Source: a virus. From it: a stretch of DNA of 64,000 bases. Shown piece after piece: positions 45,223 through 53,005 of the stretch (position 1 is the stretch's first letter; each line of letters starts with the position of its first letter). The stretch spans positions 1 to 64,000 of the IMG/VR virus record IMGVR_UViG_3300013014_001174; one strand, given 5' to 3'. A program made the translations under genes and the position numbers. The notes beneath the pieces are model-generated. The model ran no database searches and was not told where the DNA came from. It saw only the letters and a list, made by a program, of their open reading frames with translations.

Positions 45223-47283
45223 ATGGCAATAGAATTTGTGGATGATGGCGATAAAGGTAAAAAGAAAGATGGTAACACACCAGTATTAGATAACTTCAGT
45301 AAAGATTTAATTAAATTAGCAGAACAAGGAAAACTAGACCCTGTAATTGGTCGACAAAAAGAAATCCTACGTATTGCACAAGTATTATCTAGAAGAAAGA
45401 AAAATAACCCCATTATTATTGGTGAACCTGGTGCTGGTAAAACAGCGATTGTTGAGGGTCTTGCAATGATGATTCACGCTGGTGAATGTCCTAAAAACTT
45501 AGCAGATAAAAGAATTGTATCGTTAGATATAAATTCAGTTGTGGCCGGTACAAAATACCGTGGACAATTTGAAGAAAGAATGAAGGTTATTATTGAGGAG
45601 TTACAAGCAAGTCCGAATATTATAATTTTTATAGATGAAATACATACAATGGTTGGTGCAGGAAATAGTTCTGGGTCACTCGATGCCTCAAATATTTTTA
45701 AACCAGCATTATCAAGAGGTGAAATTCAATGCGTTGGTGCGACAACACTGGATGAATACAGAAAACATTTTGAAAAAGATGGCGCGTTAGAAAGAAGATT
45801 TCAAAAAATAATTGTTGACCCATCAACAAAAGAAGAGACGTTTGAAATTCTAAAACAAAGTAAAGAAAAATATGAAGAGCATCACAAAGTAAATTACACA
45901 GACGAGTCACTTTGGTTATGTGTTGAGTTAGCTGATAGATATATTACCGATCGTGAATTTCCAGATAAAGCTTTTGATATTTTAGATGAGGTTGGTTCTC
46001 GTATGCAAATTGATATTAAATTACCAGAGCATATTGAAAAACTAAAACAAGAAGCTGTAGATATTAAACAAGAAAAAGCGGATGTAATTAAAAAACAAAA
46101 ATATGAAATGGCCGCAGAATTACGTGATCGTGAAAAAAATATTCTACTTAAACTTGATGACGCAAAAAAGAAATTTGAAGAGGAATTAAAAAACAGTAAA
46201 AGAGGTATTCCAGAAGATTTAATTTATGAAGTGGTTTCAAATATGACCAAAATCCCAGTTAATAAAATTAATATCGATGAAAAAAACTCACTTGTTAATT
46301 TAGAAGAATCGCTTAATGGTTATGTAATTGGACAAGAGGAAGCGGTTAAAAAAATATCAAAGGCAATTAGAAGAAATAGAGTTGGTATTAAGGACCCAAA
46401 TAGACCAATTGGTTCATTTATATTTTTAGGATCTACCGGTGTTGGTAAAACGTTTTTAGCTAAAAAGTTAGCAAAAGAAATTTTTGGTAGTGAAGATAGT
46501 TTAATTCGTGTTGATATGTCAGAATATCAAGAAAAACACACAATCTCAAGACTTATTGGGTCACCTCCAGGATATGTTGGTCACGAAGAAGGGGGACAAT
46601 TAACCGAACAAGTGAAAAACAAACCTTATTCTGTGATTTTATTTGATGAAATAGAAAAAGCAAATAAAGACATTTTCTCAACACTACTCCAGATGTTAGA
46701 TGATGGTCATATGACTGATGGTCTTGGTAGAAAAATTAATTTCAAAAACTGTTTAATTATTATGACATCAAACATTGGTGTTAGAAAAGTGCAAGATTTT
46801 GGTTCTGGTGTTGGGTTTAAAACTAATAACAATAGTGATGCGGTACAAGAAGAATATAAAAGAGACGTTTTGAAAAAAGAATTACGTAAGTTTTTTGCCC
46901 CAGAATTTTTAAATAGAATTGATGATGTTGTTATTTTTAATTCTTTAGTAAAAGAACATATTGATAAAATAGTAAAACTTGAAATAGAAAAATTGATTGG
47001 TAGACTTAATTCTATGCGATATACGGTCTCTTATGAGGCGTCTGTAATCGATTTAATTGCAAAAGTTGGTTTTGATGAACAATATGGTGCAAGACCAATT
47101 AAACGTGCAATCCAGGATAAAATAGAAGATTTAATTTCTGAAAAGATTTTAACAAATGATGTTGTAGAAGGAAAAGAATATATGTTGTTTGTTAAAGGTG
47201 AGGGTGATGATCAAACAATAGAAATAGAGGATAGGTCAAAACCAGAACCAAAAAAACGTGGTAGAAAGAAAAAGGAGGATTAA
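45223..47283 (+). CDS. ClpC/ClpA-type AAA+ unfoldase lacking the N-domain
   Basis: 686 residues. Two AAA+ modules: first with GEPGAGKT (67-74) and IIIFIDEIH, second with GSTGVGKT and VILFDEIEK. A short middle insert (MAAELRDREKNI) resembles the UVR motif region of ClpC. The N-terminal adaptor-binding domain is absent. In the second module, VGF (in DFGSGVGFKTNN) sits where ClpC carries its ClpP-docking loop, so it may work with host ClpP. Isolated on the plus strand, with a tmRNA gene 2 kb downstream: tagging plus degradation is a natural pairing. Confidence 0.88.
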   Translation: MAIEFVDDGDKGKKKDGNTPVLDNFSKDLIKLAEQGKLDPVIGRQKEILRIAQVLSRRKKNNPIIIGEPGAGKTAIVEGLAMMIHAGECPKNLADKRIVSLDINSVVAGTKYRGQFEERMKVIIEELQASPNIIIFIDEIHTMVGAGNSSGSLDASNIFKPALSRGEIQCVGATTLDEYRKHFEKDGALERRFQKIIVDPSTKEETFEILKQSKEKYEEHHKVNYTDESLWLCVELADRYITDREFPDKAFDILDEVGSRMQIDIKLPEHIEKLKQEAVDIKQEKADVIKKQKYEMAAELRDREKNILLKLDDAKKKFEEELKNSKRGIPEDLIYEVVSNMTKIPVNKINIDEKNSLVNLEESLNGYVIGQEEAVKKISKAIRRNRVGIKDPNRPIGSFIFLGSTGVGKTFLAKKLAKEIFGSEDSLIRVDMSEYQEKHTISRLIGSPPGYVGHEEGGQLTEQVKNKPYSVILFDEIEKANKDIFSTLLQMLDDGHMTDGLGRKINFKNCLIIMTSNIGVRKVQDFGSGVGFKTNNNSDAVQEEYKRDVLKKELRKFFAPEFLNRIDDVVIFNSLVKEHIDKIVKLEIEKLIGRLNSMRYTVSYEASVIDLIAKVGFDEQYGARPIKRAIQDKIEDLISEKILTNDVVEGKEYMLFVKGEGDDQTIEIEDRSKPEPKKRGRKKKED

Positions 47284-47300
47284 AAACCCTCCTTTTTTAT
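47272..47300 (+). terminator. Terminator of the ClpC-like gene
   Basis: AAGGAGG and CCTCCTT pair across the stop codon, followed by a run of T. It also lies at the end of the convergent peptidase gene. Confidence 0.75.
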
Positions 47301-48085
47301 TAGTGTTTAGAATAACCAAGTTCCTCAATCATCAACTTACCGACTTTAATTCCGTTGTATGTGTCATCCACAACAACATATTCATTTCTTGTGTGGTAAT
47401 TATAATAACCAATTGATATATTAAAACAAGATAAACCAAAATTTTGATTTAATGGGAAAATATCCGTATAAGGATGTCTATGGTATTTGGTATCACCTGG
47501 GAAATGTTCAGTGATAAGACGACCACCAACATTAAAAAATTCCGAGTCTCTATTAAACATAGGTTTTGACATAAGATACTCGGAAATCATATTATTTTCC
47601 GGAGCATCAAATTGTATTGCGTAACCAACGTTTTCAAAAAATTTAGGATCCGCATTAAAAGACCCTTTACATCCGGTTTCTTCTGCAACAAAAAAAGCGG
47701 CCTTTAAATTTGGTAATTCTTTTAACAACTCTAAACATCCATATACACCACACTTATCATCACCACCAATACCAGTGGGTTCACCACTGTCATTATAAGC
47801 CTTTAAGGACAGTTTAATTTCTTTTTGAGCATTAGGTAACATCTCTTCTCTAACATTAATAGAATCGATTGTATGTACCGTATCTGTGTGCGCAACGACA
47901 CAGGGAAAATACTCAATATTTTCATCAGTTTGTTTTGTCGCATATATGTTATAAAAACTATCAACATAATATGTGATTTTATTTTCATCTAACCAATTGG
48001 TTATAAAATCAATGATTAAATCTTCCTGATATGTCTTTGTTGGGATTGATAAAACCTCCTTAAGTAACTCAAAATTTCTTTCCAT
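47300..48085 (-). CDS. M20/M28-like zinc metallopeptidase
   Basis: 261 residues. CVVAHTDTV (zinc His and Asp), GIGGDDKCG (bridging Asp), AAFFVAEETGCKG (catalytic Glu pair), QFDAP (Asp) and YYNYHTRNEYV (His) give the full ligand set of the di-zinc aminopeptidase/carboxypeptidase clan. Without a signal peptide, it acts in the cytoplasm, perhaps recycling peptides. Rare in phages; it has a host-type promoter and may have been acquired from a bacterium. Confidence 0.82.
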   Translation of the reverse strand: MERNFELLKEVLSIPTKTYQEDLIIDFITNWLDENKITYYVDSFYNIYATKQTDENIEYFPCVVAHTDTVHTIDSINVREEMLPNAQKEIKLSLKAYNDSGEPTGIGGDDKCGVYGCLELLKELPNLKAAFFVAEETGCKGSFNADPKFFENVGYAIQFDAPENNMISEYLMSKPMFNRDSEFFNVGGRLITEHFPGDTKYHRHPYTDIFPLNQNFGLSCFNISIGYYNYHTRNEYVVVDDTYNGIKVGKLMIEELGYSKH

Positions 48086-48089
48086 ACAA

Positions 48090-48120
48090 CAAATATAGAG
48101 ATATTATTTTGATTTACAAA
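48090..48120 (-). promoter_or_regulatory. Host-type promoter of the peptidase gene
   Basis: On the minus strand TTTG (48117-48120), 19-bp gap, TATATTTG (48090-48097), 5 bp before the ATG. Confidence 0.75.
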
Positions 48121-49172
48121 AGTTTTTTTAATATTTTTCTAATACTTTCAAATAGTTCTGGATGGTGTAACTGAAGGTTTAAGTCTTCAAGATTATCCAC
48201 AGATCTTTCTTCACGTTTATTACCACCATGTTTAAATATGTCAAAAAATAACTTACTATTTGGTTTAAAATTATGAAACATTATATCCATATTTTTTTCT
48301 GGTAATCTTATGTATTTATTAAATCCACCAATACTCATAACTTTTTCATACATTTTATTATATTCTTCATAATCAAAATTTCCAAGTTCCTCTTCAACTT
48401 CTTCCAACATCTTTTCAAGATTTCTGGTTACCTCTTTTTGAAAAGACTCATCCTCATAATCATCACACCAAGAATTATATTCTAGTTCGTTCCAGTCGCC
48501 AACACTATTATTTGAATAGTTTTCTATTAGTAATTTTAACATACCTTTTAAATCCTCGTCTTCAGCATTTAACATTTTATATAAGTTTAATAAAATATTT
48601 ACACTTGTTTGGAATTTGTAACCGTGTCGTATTTGCACAATACCAAAATTTATAAATGGGTTGTTAGTTTCACCTACTAACGTTTTTGAAATCGCCCTTT
48701 CAATACATTCTTCGTTATACCTACCGTATTCGTATATAATGTCATCACATTCGTCATCAAAATTATTTTTTAAAAATTCTGAAATTTTAGCATTATCATT
48801 ATTATCATTATTAGGGACTATTTGTAATGTTGGATTTGTTAGACTTAAAATTTTATTAGCAAGTGTGATATTTTCATCCTTAAACGAATCAATGATATAA
48901 CCCTCTTTCCAATCTTCGTCATACCTCCACCGATCAAAATCGTAACTACCATAACTAGAGTTTACGTACCTACTCCAAACCCAAATATCAGTATCATCAG
49001 TAACACCAAGAATTTCAAGAAAATCATCATCATTATCAAAGGTAATTTCAATTTTTGGCGATCTGCCTTTTGAGTATGAAACATCATATATTAGTTTGTC
49101 AGGATAAGACCATCTATTAACTTCTTCTCCTTTAGCAATTTTTTTTAAAAATTCGTATGTTTCACTTGCCAT
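48114..49172 (-). CDS. Hypothetical acidic protein
   Basis: 352 residues, acidic, Tyr/Trp/Asn-rich, without signal, membrane or nucleotide-binding motif that I can see. EVNRWSYPDKLIYDVSYSKG near the start and ISKTLVGETNNPFINFG in the middle look globular. Its C-terminus (FESIRKILKKLL) resembles the recurrent head helix, but without the E-site. Late-type box at 49177-49184, 5 bp before the ATG. Function unknown. Confidence 0.55.
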   Translation of the reverse strand: MASETYEFLKKIAKGEEVNRWSYPDKLIYDVSYSKGRSPKIEITFDNDDDFLEILGVTDDTDIWVWSRYVNSSYGSYDFDRWRYDEDWKEGYIIDSFKDENITLANKILSLTNPTLQIVPNNDNNDNAKISEFLKNNFDDECDDIIYEYGRYNEECIERAISKTLVGETNNPFINFGIVQIRHGYKFQTSVNILLNLYKMLNAEDEDLKGMLKLLIENYSNNSVGDWNELEYNSWCDDYEDESFQKEVTRNLEKMLEEVEEELGNFDYEEYNKMYEKVMSIGGFNKYIRLPEKNMDIMFHNFKPNSKLFFDIFKHGGNKREERSVDNLEDLNLQLHHPELFESIRKILKKLL

Positions 49173-49196
49173 ATTAAATAAATATAATTATATTTG

Positions 49197-49204
49197 TATT
49201 TATA
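49197..49204 (+). promoter_or_regulatory. Late-type promoter box before the tmRNA gene
   Basis: TATTTATA 33 bp upstream of the predicted tmRNA 5' end; the similar box for the divergent 48114 gene is at 49177-49184. Together they form a divergent promoter region. Confidence 0.5.
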
Positions 49205-49237
49205 TATAGTTCTTTGATAATAGTCATTTAGATATAT

Positions 49238-49645
49238 GGGCCTATATCGGATTTGACGGGCGTTGGTTGAATAATAGAAGCATGTCGGGACTGAATTAAT
49301 CTCGTTAAAAACTGATTCACAAAACAACTGGCAATGTGCTAAACAAAATGGAAACTCTTGGTTTACTAAGAGGTTCTGAAGTTACTGTAGCTTAAGAAGT
49401 TTACGGAAACGCGAGCCGGTTCACATACGCTCAGGAACAGAAGTGACTAAGGTGGACCAAGACTGAACCCGAAATCGAGTCTTCCATTGGTTGTTAATTT
49501 ACGATGGTGAAGAACAAATTAACTTTGTTTTTGGTCAAATTAAAACCAAATATTTTGGGGTATTAGAAAATACCAACCTAAACATGTAGTTGTCTCTTAA
49601 ACAAGACGAACCGGACGAGGGAGTCGGAGCCCTCTAGGTCCACCA
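49238..49645 (+). ncRNA. ssrA: Transfer-messenger RNA (tmRNA)
   Basis: 408 nt. The 5' end GGGCCTA pairs with TAGGTCC at 49635-49641, followed by A and encoded CCA. The third pair is G-U, the alanine identity signal of tRNA-Ala and tmRNA. GGATTTGACGGGCG near the 5' end is the conserved tmRNA D-loop stretch. The tag reading frame probably resumes at GGC 49330, the 93rd nucleotide (E. coli: about 90th), encoding 21 residues starting GNVLNKM and ending GSEVTVA before TAA at 49393. The T arm (GAGGG/CCCTC) has an unusual 8-nt loop. It would rescue stalled ribosomes and mark products for proteolysis. Confidence 0.88.
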
Positions 49646-49648
49646 ATT

Positions 49649-49685
49649 AAAAAACCCACTCTTTTGAAGTGGGTTTTCTTTTTTA
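49649..49685. terminator. Bidirectional terminator between tmRNA and lipoprotein gene
   Basis: CCCACT-CTTTTGA-AGTGGG flanked by A-rich sequence on the left and T-rich on the right, so it can end transcription from both sides. Confidence 0.85.
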
Positions 49686-49698
49686 GGAGATATCCTAA

Positions 49699-49872
49699 TT
49701 ACTTAACAGCAGTAGTATCTTTTACTACAACAGTTGCATTAACTGTAGATTCTACAGCGGTTGCTTCTGGTGTTGCGTCAGCAGTTGCGTTTCCTGTTCC
49801 TTTTTCACCACAAGATGTCACAAGAGATAATGTCGTGAAAATTGTTAAAGAAATTAAAAATAATTTTTTCAT
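49699..49872 (-). CDS. Small lipoprotein
   Basis: 57 residues. MKKLFLISLTIFTTLSLVTSC is a lipoprotein signal with lipobox VTSC (Cys 21). The mature part is 36 residues, Ala/Thr/Val-rich (ATADATPEATAVES). The phage product would be anchored in the host envelope. It lies between the tmRNA terminator and the terminator of the large non-coding RNA, the next minus-strand transcript upstream. Confidence 0.75.
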   Translation of the reverse strand: MKKLFLISLTIFTTLSLVTSCGEKGTGNATADATPEATAVESTVNATVVVKDTTAVK

Positions 49873-49932
49873 TTTGAAATGGGTTTAATTAAAGTTTATT
49901 ATAATAATATATACTACATTTTTTATAAAAAG

Positions 49933-49961
49933 AAAAGGACAACCATAAGTTGCCCTCAAAT
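49933..49961 (-). terminator. Terminator of the large non-coding RNA
   Basis: Minus strand GGGCAAC-TTATG-GTTGTCC (one G-U pair) followed by TTTTCTTTTT. Confidence 0.8.
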
Positions 49962-50873
49962 TTTTTTTTAATAAGATCTTAAATTTTAAAAAAAGGTTGA
50001 GATTACACCTGTAATTGAGAATCTTTTGAAGTATTATTGTTTCCCTTCGTATCCACTTTCTTTTGGAAAGTATTTCTCAGTGACGGTCTTTTAGGTTTAC
50101 CACTCCTTGAGGTTTGAATTACTCTCATCTTACTTGACTCTTTCCGAGGTTGCCACCCCAGTTCGTCCTTGCGGGACTAAAGGTTTTTCGGATAATTACA
50201 CTCAGACTTGGGATCCTTGTGTGCAATGAACGGCTCATTACTATGTAGTCACCTTTCATCCAAACCTGACAGACACTTTTCCATTATTATTTTAGGTTTT
50301 ACATCCATATGTAATAAATGTTGTGTTGTGGATTATCAAAGTAGTGGTCTGCCAACCGAGCCAAGTCGTCTTTTGAACAACCCGATACTCAACTACTCTG
50401 TGAAATGTCCCCATCTCCATATTTCTAGACTACTTCGAGATCGAACCCTTGGTAGGGGACGGTCAAGGTTAATAACAGCACCACCTGTACGTTAACATAC
50501 CTTTCGGTTTTAAGTATCCTATGATACTGGAATACGCAATAATAAAATTGGATAACTCTATTTTTTGCATAATTCCTACGGGTTATTCCTATTGGTGTTC
50601 CCACCTCAACTAGACGACCCACATCGCCTATTCACTTAACCACTTTCCCTACAGCGTCGCCCTCGGTACTAAAGATTAAACGGTATCCCGCTTGTGTACT
50701 TGACCTCACTTTCGTAAGACGCAAATAAGTTAACACAACTTACTCACTTTATCCTGGTTTCCCAGTTTATTTTATGGACTATACACGGCCCAATATCTTT
50801 ATCAGTTTCATTACTTACTCCTGAACGGATAATCTATTTTTTCAAAGAACGATTTCGGACGTTTCCGATTTTG
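49933..50873 (-). ncRNA. Large structured non-coding RNA, about 0.94 kb, unidentified
   Basis: This stretch has no credible gene in any frame but is bounded by a host-type promoter (50879-50909) and a terminator (49933-49961). Many local hairpins are visible on the minus strand: CTTAC-GAAA-GTGAG (50705-50718), ACC-GAAA-GGT (50499-50508), AGTATC-ATAG-GATACT (50513-50528), a 6-bp stem at 50726-50742, GTCC-CGCAA-GGAC (50165-50177) and ACTTTC-CAAAA-GAAAGT (50055-50071). GC content is higher than in neighbouring spacers. Size and tRNA/tmRNA neighbourhood recall GOLLD- and ROOL-type giant phage RNAs, but I cannot confirm membership. I see no RNase P, rRNA or intron signature. Confidence 0.75.
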
Positions 50874-50878
50874 TTTTA

Positions 50879-50909
50879 CAAAGTTAAGACTTTTATTTTA
50901 ATTTGTCAA
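50879..50909 (-). promoter_or_regulatory. Strong host-type promoter of the large non-coding RNA
   Basis: TTGACA (50904-50909) and TAACTTTG (50879-50886) on the minus strand with the Bacteroidetes spacing. RNA should start near 50873. Confidence 0.85.
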
Positions 50910-50927
50910 GTACTTTTTAAACTTTTT

Positions 50928-51077
50928 TTATTTTTTTTCTATAAAGACATGTTCTGTACCATATTTAGTCGCCATAATATGGGCAAATTCTAAATTTGGT
51001 GTAAAAACTTTTTGTCCTTCATTATTAACATATCCGTATATTTCAACTTCGATTACTTGTGTTTCTTGTTCTGTCAT
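50928..51077 (-). CDS. Small hypothetical protein
   Basis: 49 residues (MTEQETQVIEVEIYGYV... HVFIEKK), with alternating beta-strand and helix features and good codon use. It has its own host-type promoter (51102-51133) and ends 19 bp before the promoter of the large RNA. No family recognised. Confidence 0.6.
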   Translation of the reverse strand: MTEQETQVIEVEIYGYVNNEGQKVFTPNLEFAHIMATKYGTEHVFIEKK

Positions 51078-51101
51078 TTTTGTTTGTTTTTAAATACATT
51101 A

Positions 51102-51133
51102 CAAACATATAATAAATATTTTGTTCTGTCAAG
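51102..51133 (-). promoter_or_regulatory. Host-type promoter of the 50928 gene
   Basis: Minus strand CTTG (51130-51133), 20-bp gap, TATGTTTG (51102-51109). Confidence 0.65.
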
Positions 51134-51137
51134 GAAG

Positions 51138-52214
51138 TTAAAGAATTTTTTTCATAATATCTTTAATTCGACTAATTTCTTCGTTTAATTTAAAGTCTTT
51201 TTCTTCTAAATTAATTTTAGGTTTCTTAATTTCCGAAATTTCTTTGTCGTTACTAAAAAGTTTTTCAAATTTGTTCATAAACGCTTTAAAATTTTCTAAA
51301 TCAAACTTAGTGTCACCTCCTGTTTTACTCTCAACTTTAACTTCAAATTTTTCGGCAATTGTTTTAATCTCACTTCTATTAAAATCATTTTTACCTAATT
51401 CTTTTTCAAAATAATCTAAACATTCATCTAAAGTGTTAAATGTTTTATCATTTAGTCCATCAATAAAACTTTGCGCTTCGGTGTTTGAAGTTGTTTTATT
51501 TGTGGTTATTAAATCTTTATTCTTGATTACAAGAGCAGCTAAAACAATTTTAGAAAAATTATCTTTAACACCTAATGTTCCCAATTTTTCTAAAACAGAT
51601 TTAATTATTGACTGTTCACCAGAAGAAAATGCTGTGTAAAATATTTTTTTAATTTTTGGTACTGTTTGATTTGGTGTTTGTTGTTGTGAATCTTGAGTTT
51701 CACTATCTTCAGTTGAAGAGTACTTATCGTCCGGTTTTGTATTTCTAACACCAACGTGAATGTGATCATAATGGTTAGTAACATTCCAACCAACTTGGTA
51801 TCTATAATTTCCAACATTAAAATTAATCCACTTACCATTACCTTTTTGAAGTAACTTATCTGGCATTTTATCTTCCGATATCCAACCACGTTTTACAAAC
51901 TCTTCTCTAAGTTTCTTCCAACCGTCGTCTCCTTTTTTACCACGACAAGGTAAATCAATACCATATGAATCCTTTGAGCCATCCCAGTGGTCAGACCTAT
52001 TACCAGATGCTGTTAGTCTTCTACTTCTTTTTTGTGATCCGGCATTGAATCCCAAATCTTTTAACCAGGATGCCATTTGTAACGCCCTTTCTGCAGATCC
52101 CGCCCAGTCACCATTTATCCCACCACCAAGACAAACTTTACCTTGATCAAGACATTTAGGATATGCTGAACCAACAGCAAAACCATATGTATTTGTGTTT
52201 TCAAATAAATTCAT
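51138..52214 (-). CDS. LAS/M15-like cell-wall peptidase with C-terminal targeting-type helix
   Basis: 358 residues. The first 170 hold a zinc-peptidase pattern: NRSDHWDGSKDSYGIDLPC (His, Asp ligands) and NHYDHIHVGV (HxH), as in D-Ala-D-Ala carboxypeptidases and phage peptidoglycan endopeptidases of the LAS group. A Ser/Gln/Thr linker leads to a helical domain, and the protein ends LNEEISRIKDIMKKIL, similar to the recurrent head peptide but at the C-terminus. It may be a lysis enzyme or a virion-carried cell-wall hydrolase. Late-type box at 52220-52227; holin-like gene nearby. Confidence 0.7.
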   Translation of the reverse strand: MNLFENTNTYGFAVGSAYPKCLDQGKVCLGGGINGDWAGSAERALQMASWLKDLGFNAGSQKRSRRLTASGNRSDHWDGSKDSYGIDLPCRGKKGDDGWKKLREEFVKRGWISEDKMPDKLLQKGNGKWINFNVGNYRYQVGWNVTNHYDHIHVGVRNTKPDDKYSSTEDSETQDSQQQTPNQTVPKIKKIFYTAFSSGEQSIIKSVLEKLGTLGVKDNFSKIVLAALVIKNKDLITTNKTTSNTEAQSFIDGLNDKTFNTLDECLDYFEKELGKNDFNRSEIKTIAEKFEVKVESKTGGDTKFDLENFKAFMNKFEKLFSNDKEISEIKKPKINLEEKDFKLNEEISRIKDIMKKIL

Positions 52215-52229
52215 ATGTATATAAATACA

Positions 52230-52697
52230 TCAATGAATCAAAAACCATTCTGGAATACTTCTATTTTTCCAATTAGCAAAAGATTTTTTTGCATCTATAT
52301 AATAATTTCTATATGAGTCAATAACAGATTCCACTTTATATTCGTCTGGCATTGCCTTTGCTGGCTGTGTAAAATCTTTATCTGGTATATTTGGTTTATT
52401 AATTAAACACCATTCTATTATATCCTGGGATTTATGTCTTTTACCATATCTATATGTGTATTCTTTACATAATTCCAAACCTAAATCACATAAATAAAGA
52501 TAATTGGATAATGATTCTCTGGACCAAATAGCACAAGGGTGATTTTTATGTGATAATTTATATGGAGCTTCAGATCCAATAATCCAATGCGCACCACATA
52601 AAAGTTGTGCTGTTTCAAGTATCATCTTAACAACGTGTTTATCACAATGATACTGTGCACATTTTTGGGTATCAAAATCTAAAAAAAATATATTCAT
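52230..52697 (-). CDS. Widespread conserved phage protein (function unknown)
   Basis: 155 residues. The opening NIFFLDFDTQKCAQYHCDKHVVKMILETAQLLC, then SHKNHPCAIWSRESLSNYLYL and AMPDEYK...SYRNYYIDAKK are a pattern I recognise from many phage and giant-virus hypotheticals. Conserved Cys, His and Asp residues suggest a metal site or enzyme, but no function is established to my knowledge. Host-type promoter at 52702-52732. Confidence 0.75.
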   Translation of the reverse strand: MNIFFLDFDTQKCAQYHCDKHVVKMILETAQLLCGAHWIIGSEAPYKLSHKNHPCAIWSRESLSNYLYLCDLGLELCKEYTYRYGKRHKSQDIIEWCLINKPNIPDKDFTQPAKAMPDEYKVESVIDSYRNYYIDAKKSFANWKNRSIPEWFLIH

Positions 52698-52701
52698 AAA
52701 A

Positions 52702-52732
52702 CAAAGATATGAAATATTTTTTAATCAACAAA
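52702..52732 (-). promoter_or_regulatory. Host-type promoter of the 52230 gene
   Basis: Minus strand TTTG (52729-52732), 19-bp gap, TATCTTTG (52702-52709). Confidence 0.75.
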
Positions 52733-52757
52733 AAAACCCCACCTAAAAGATGGGGTC
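52733..52757 (-). terminator. Terminator after the holin-like gene
   Basis: Minus strand CCCCATC-TTTTA-GGTGGGG followed by a T run; it overlaps the -33 region of the next promoter. Confidence 0.8.
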
Positions 52758-52777
52758 AACAAAAAGTTATAATAAAC

Positions 52778-52945
52778 TTATTTTTTAGCAATTACAGACC
52801 AAATAGCACCTGCTAATGTCATAATACCGCCAGTGATTTCAGTAACAACACTTTCGTCTGCCCATCCTTTCATAACAACAATACCACCAACAAATGTTAA
52901 AGCATGTCTAACAATTCCTAATACTTGTTCTTTTGTTAATTTCAT
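52778..52945 (-). CDS. Holin-like small membrane protein (Pam3-gp28 type)
   Basis: 55 residues: MKLTKEQVLGIVRHALTFVGG, a short polar turn (KGWADES), then a second hydrophobic stretch (ITGGIMTLAGAIWSVIA). Two membrane segments and the opening EQVLGIVRHALTFVGG match the small phage holins annotated as Pam3-gp28-like. It should form the membrane lesion timing lysis, working with the peptidase at 51138. Ends 21 bp before a terminator. Confidence 0.75.
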   Translation of the reverse strand: MKLTKEQVLGIVRHALTFVGGIVVMKGWADESVVTEITGGIMTLAGAIWSVIAKK

Positions 52946-53005
52946 AAAATTTTTTTTTATTGTTTATTTTATACTATATAAATATATTTATTTAATAAAA
53001 AAGTT

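Noticed and set aside
50208-50622. Open frames of 65-95 codons within the large RNA region on both strands
   Set aside because: Composition is unlike the phage's genes, there are no plausible starts relative to the promoter, and the region folds densely; they are chance frames in structured RNA.
49962-50873. RNase P RNA, 6S RNA or ribosomal RNA fragment as identity of the large RNA
   Set aside because: I could not find the conserved P4 segments of RNase P, the 6S bubble, or rRNA core sequences; length also differs.
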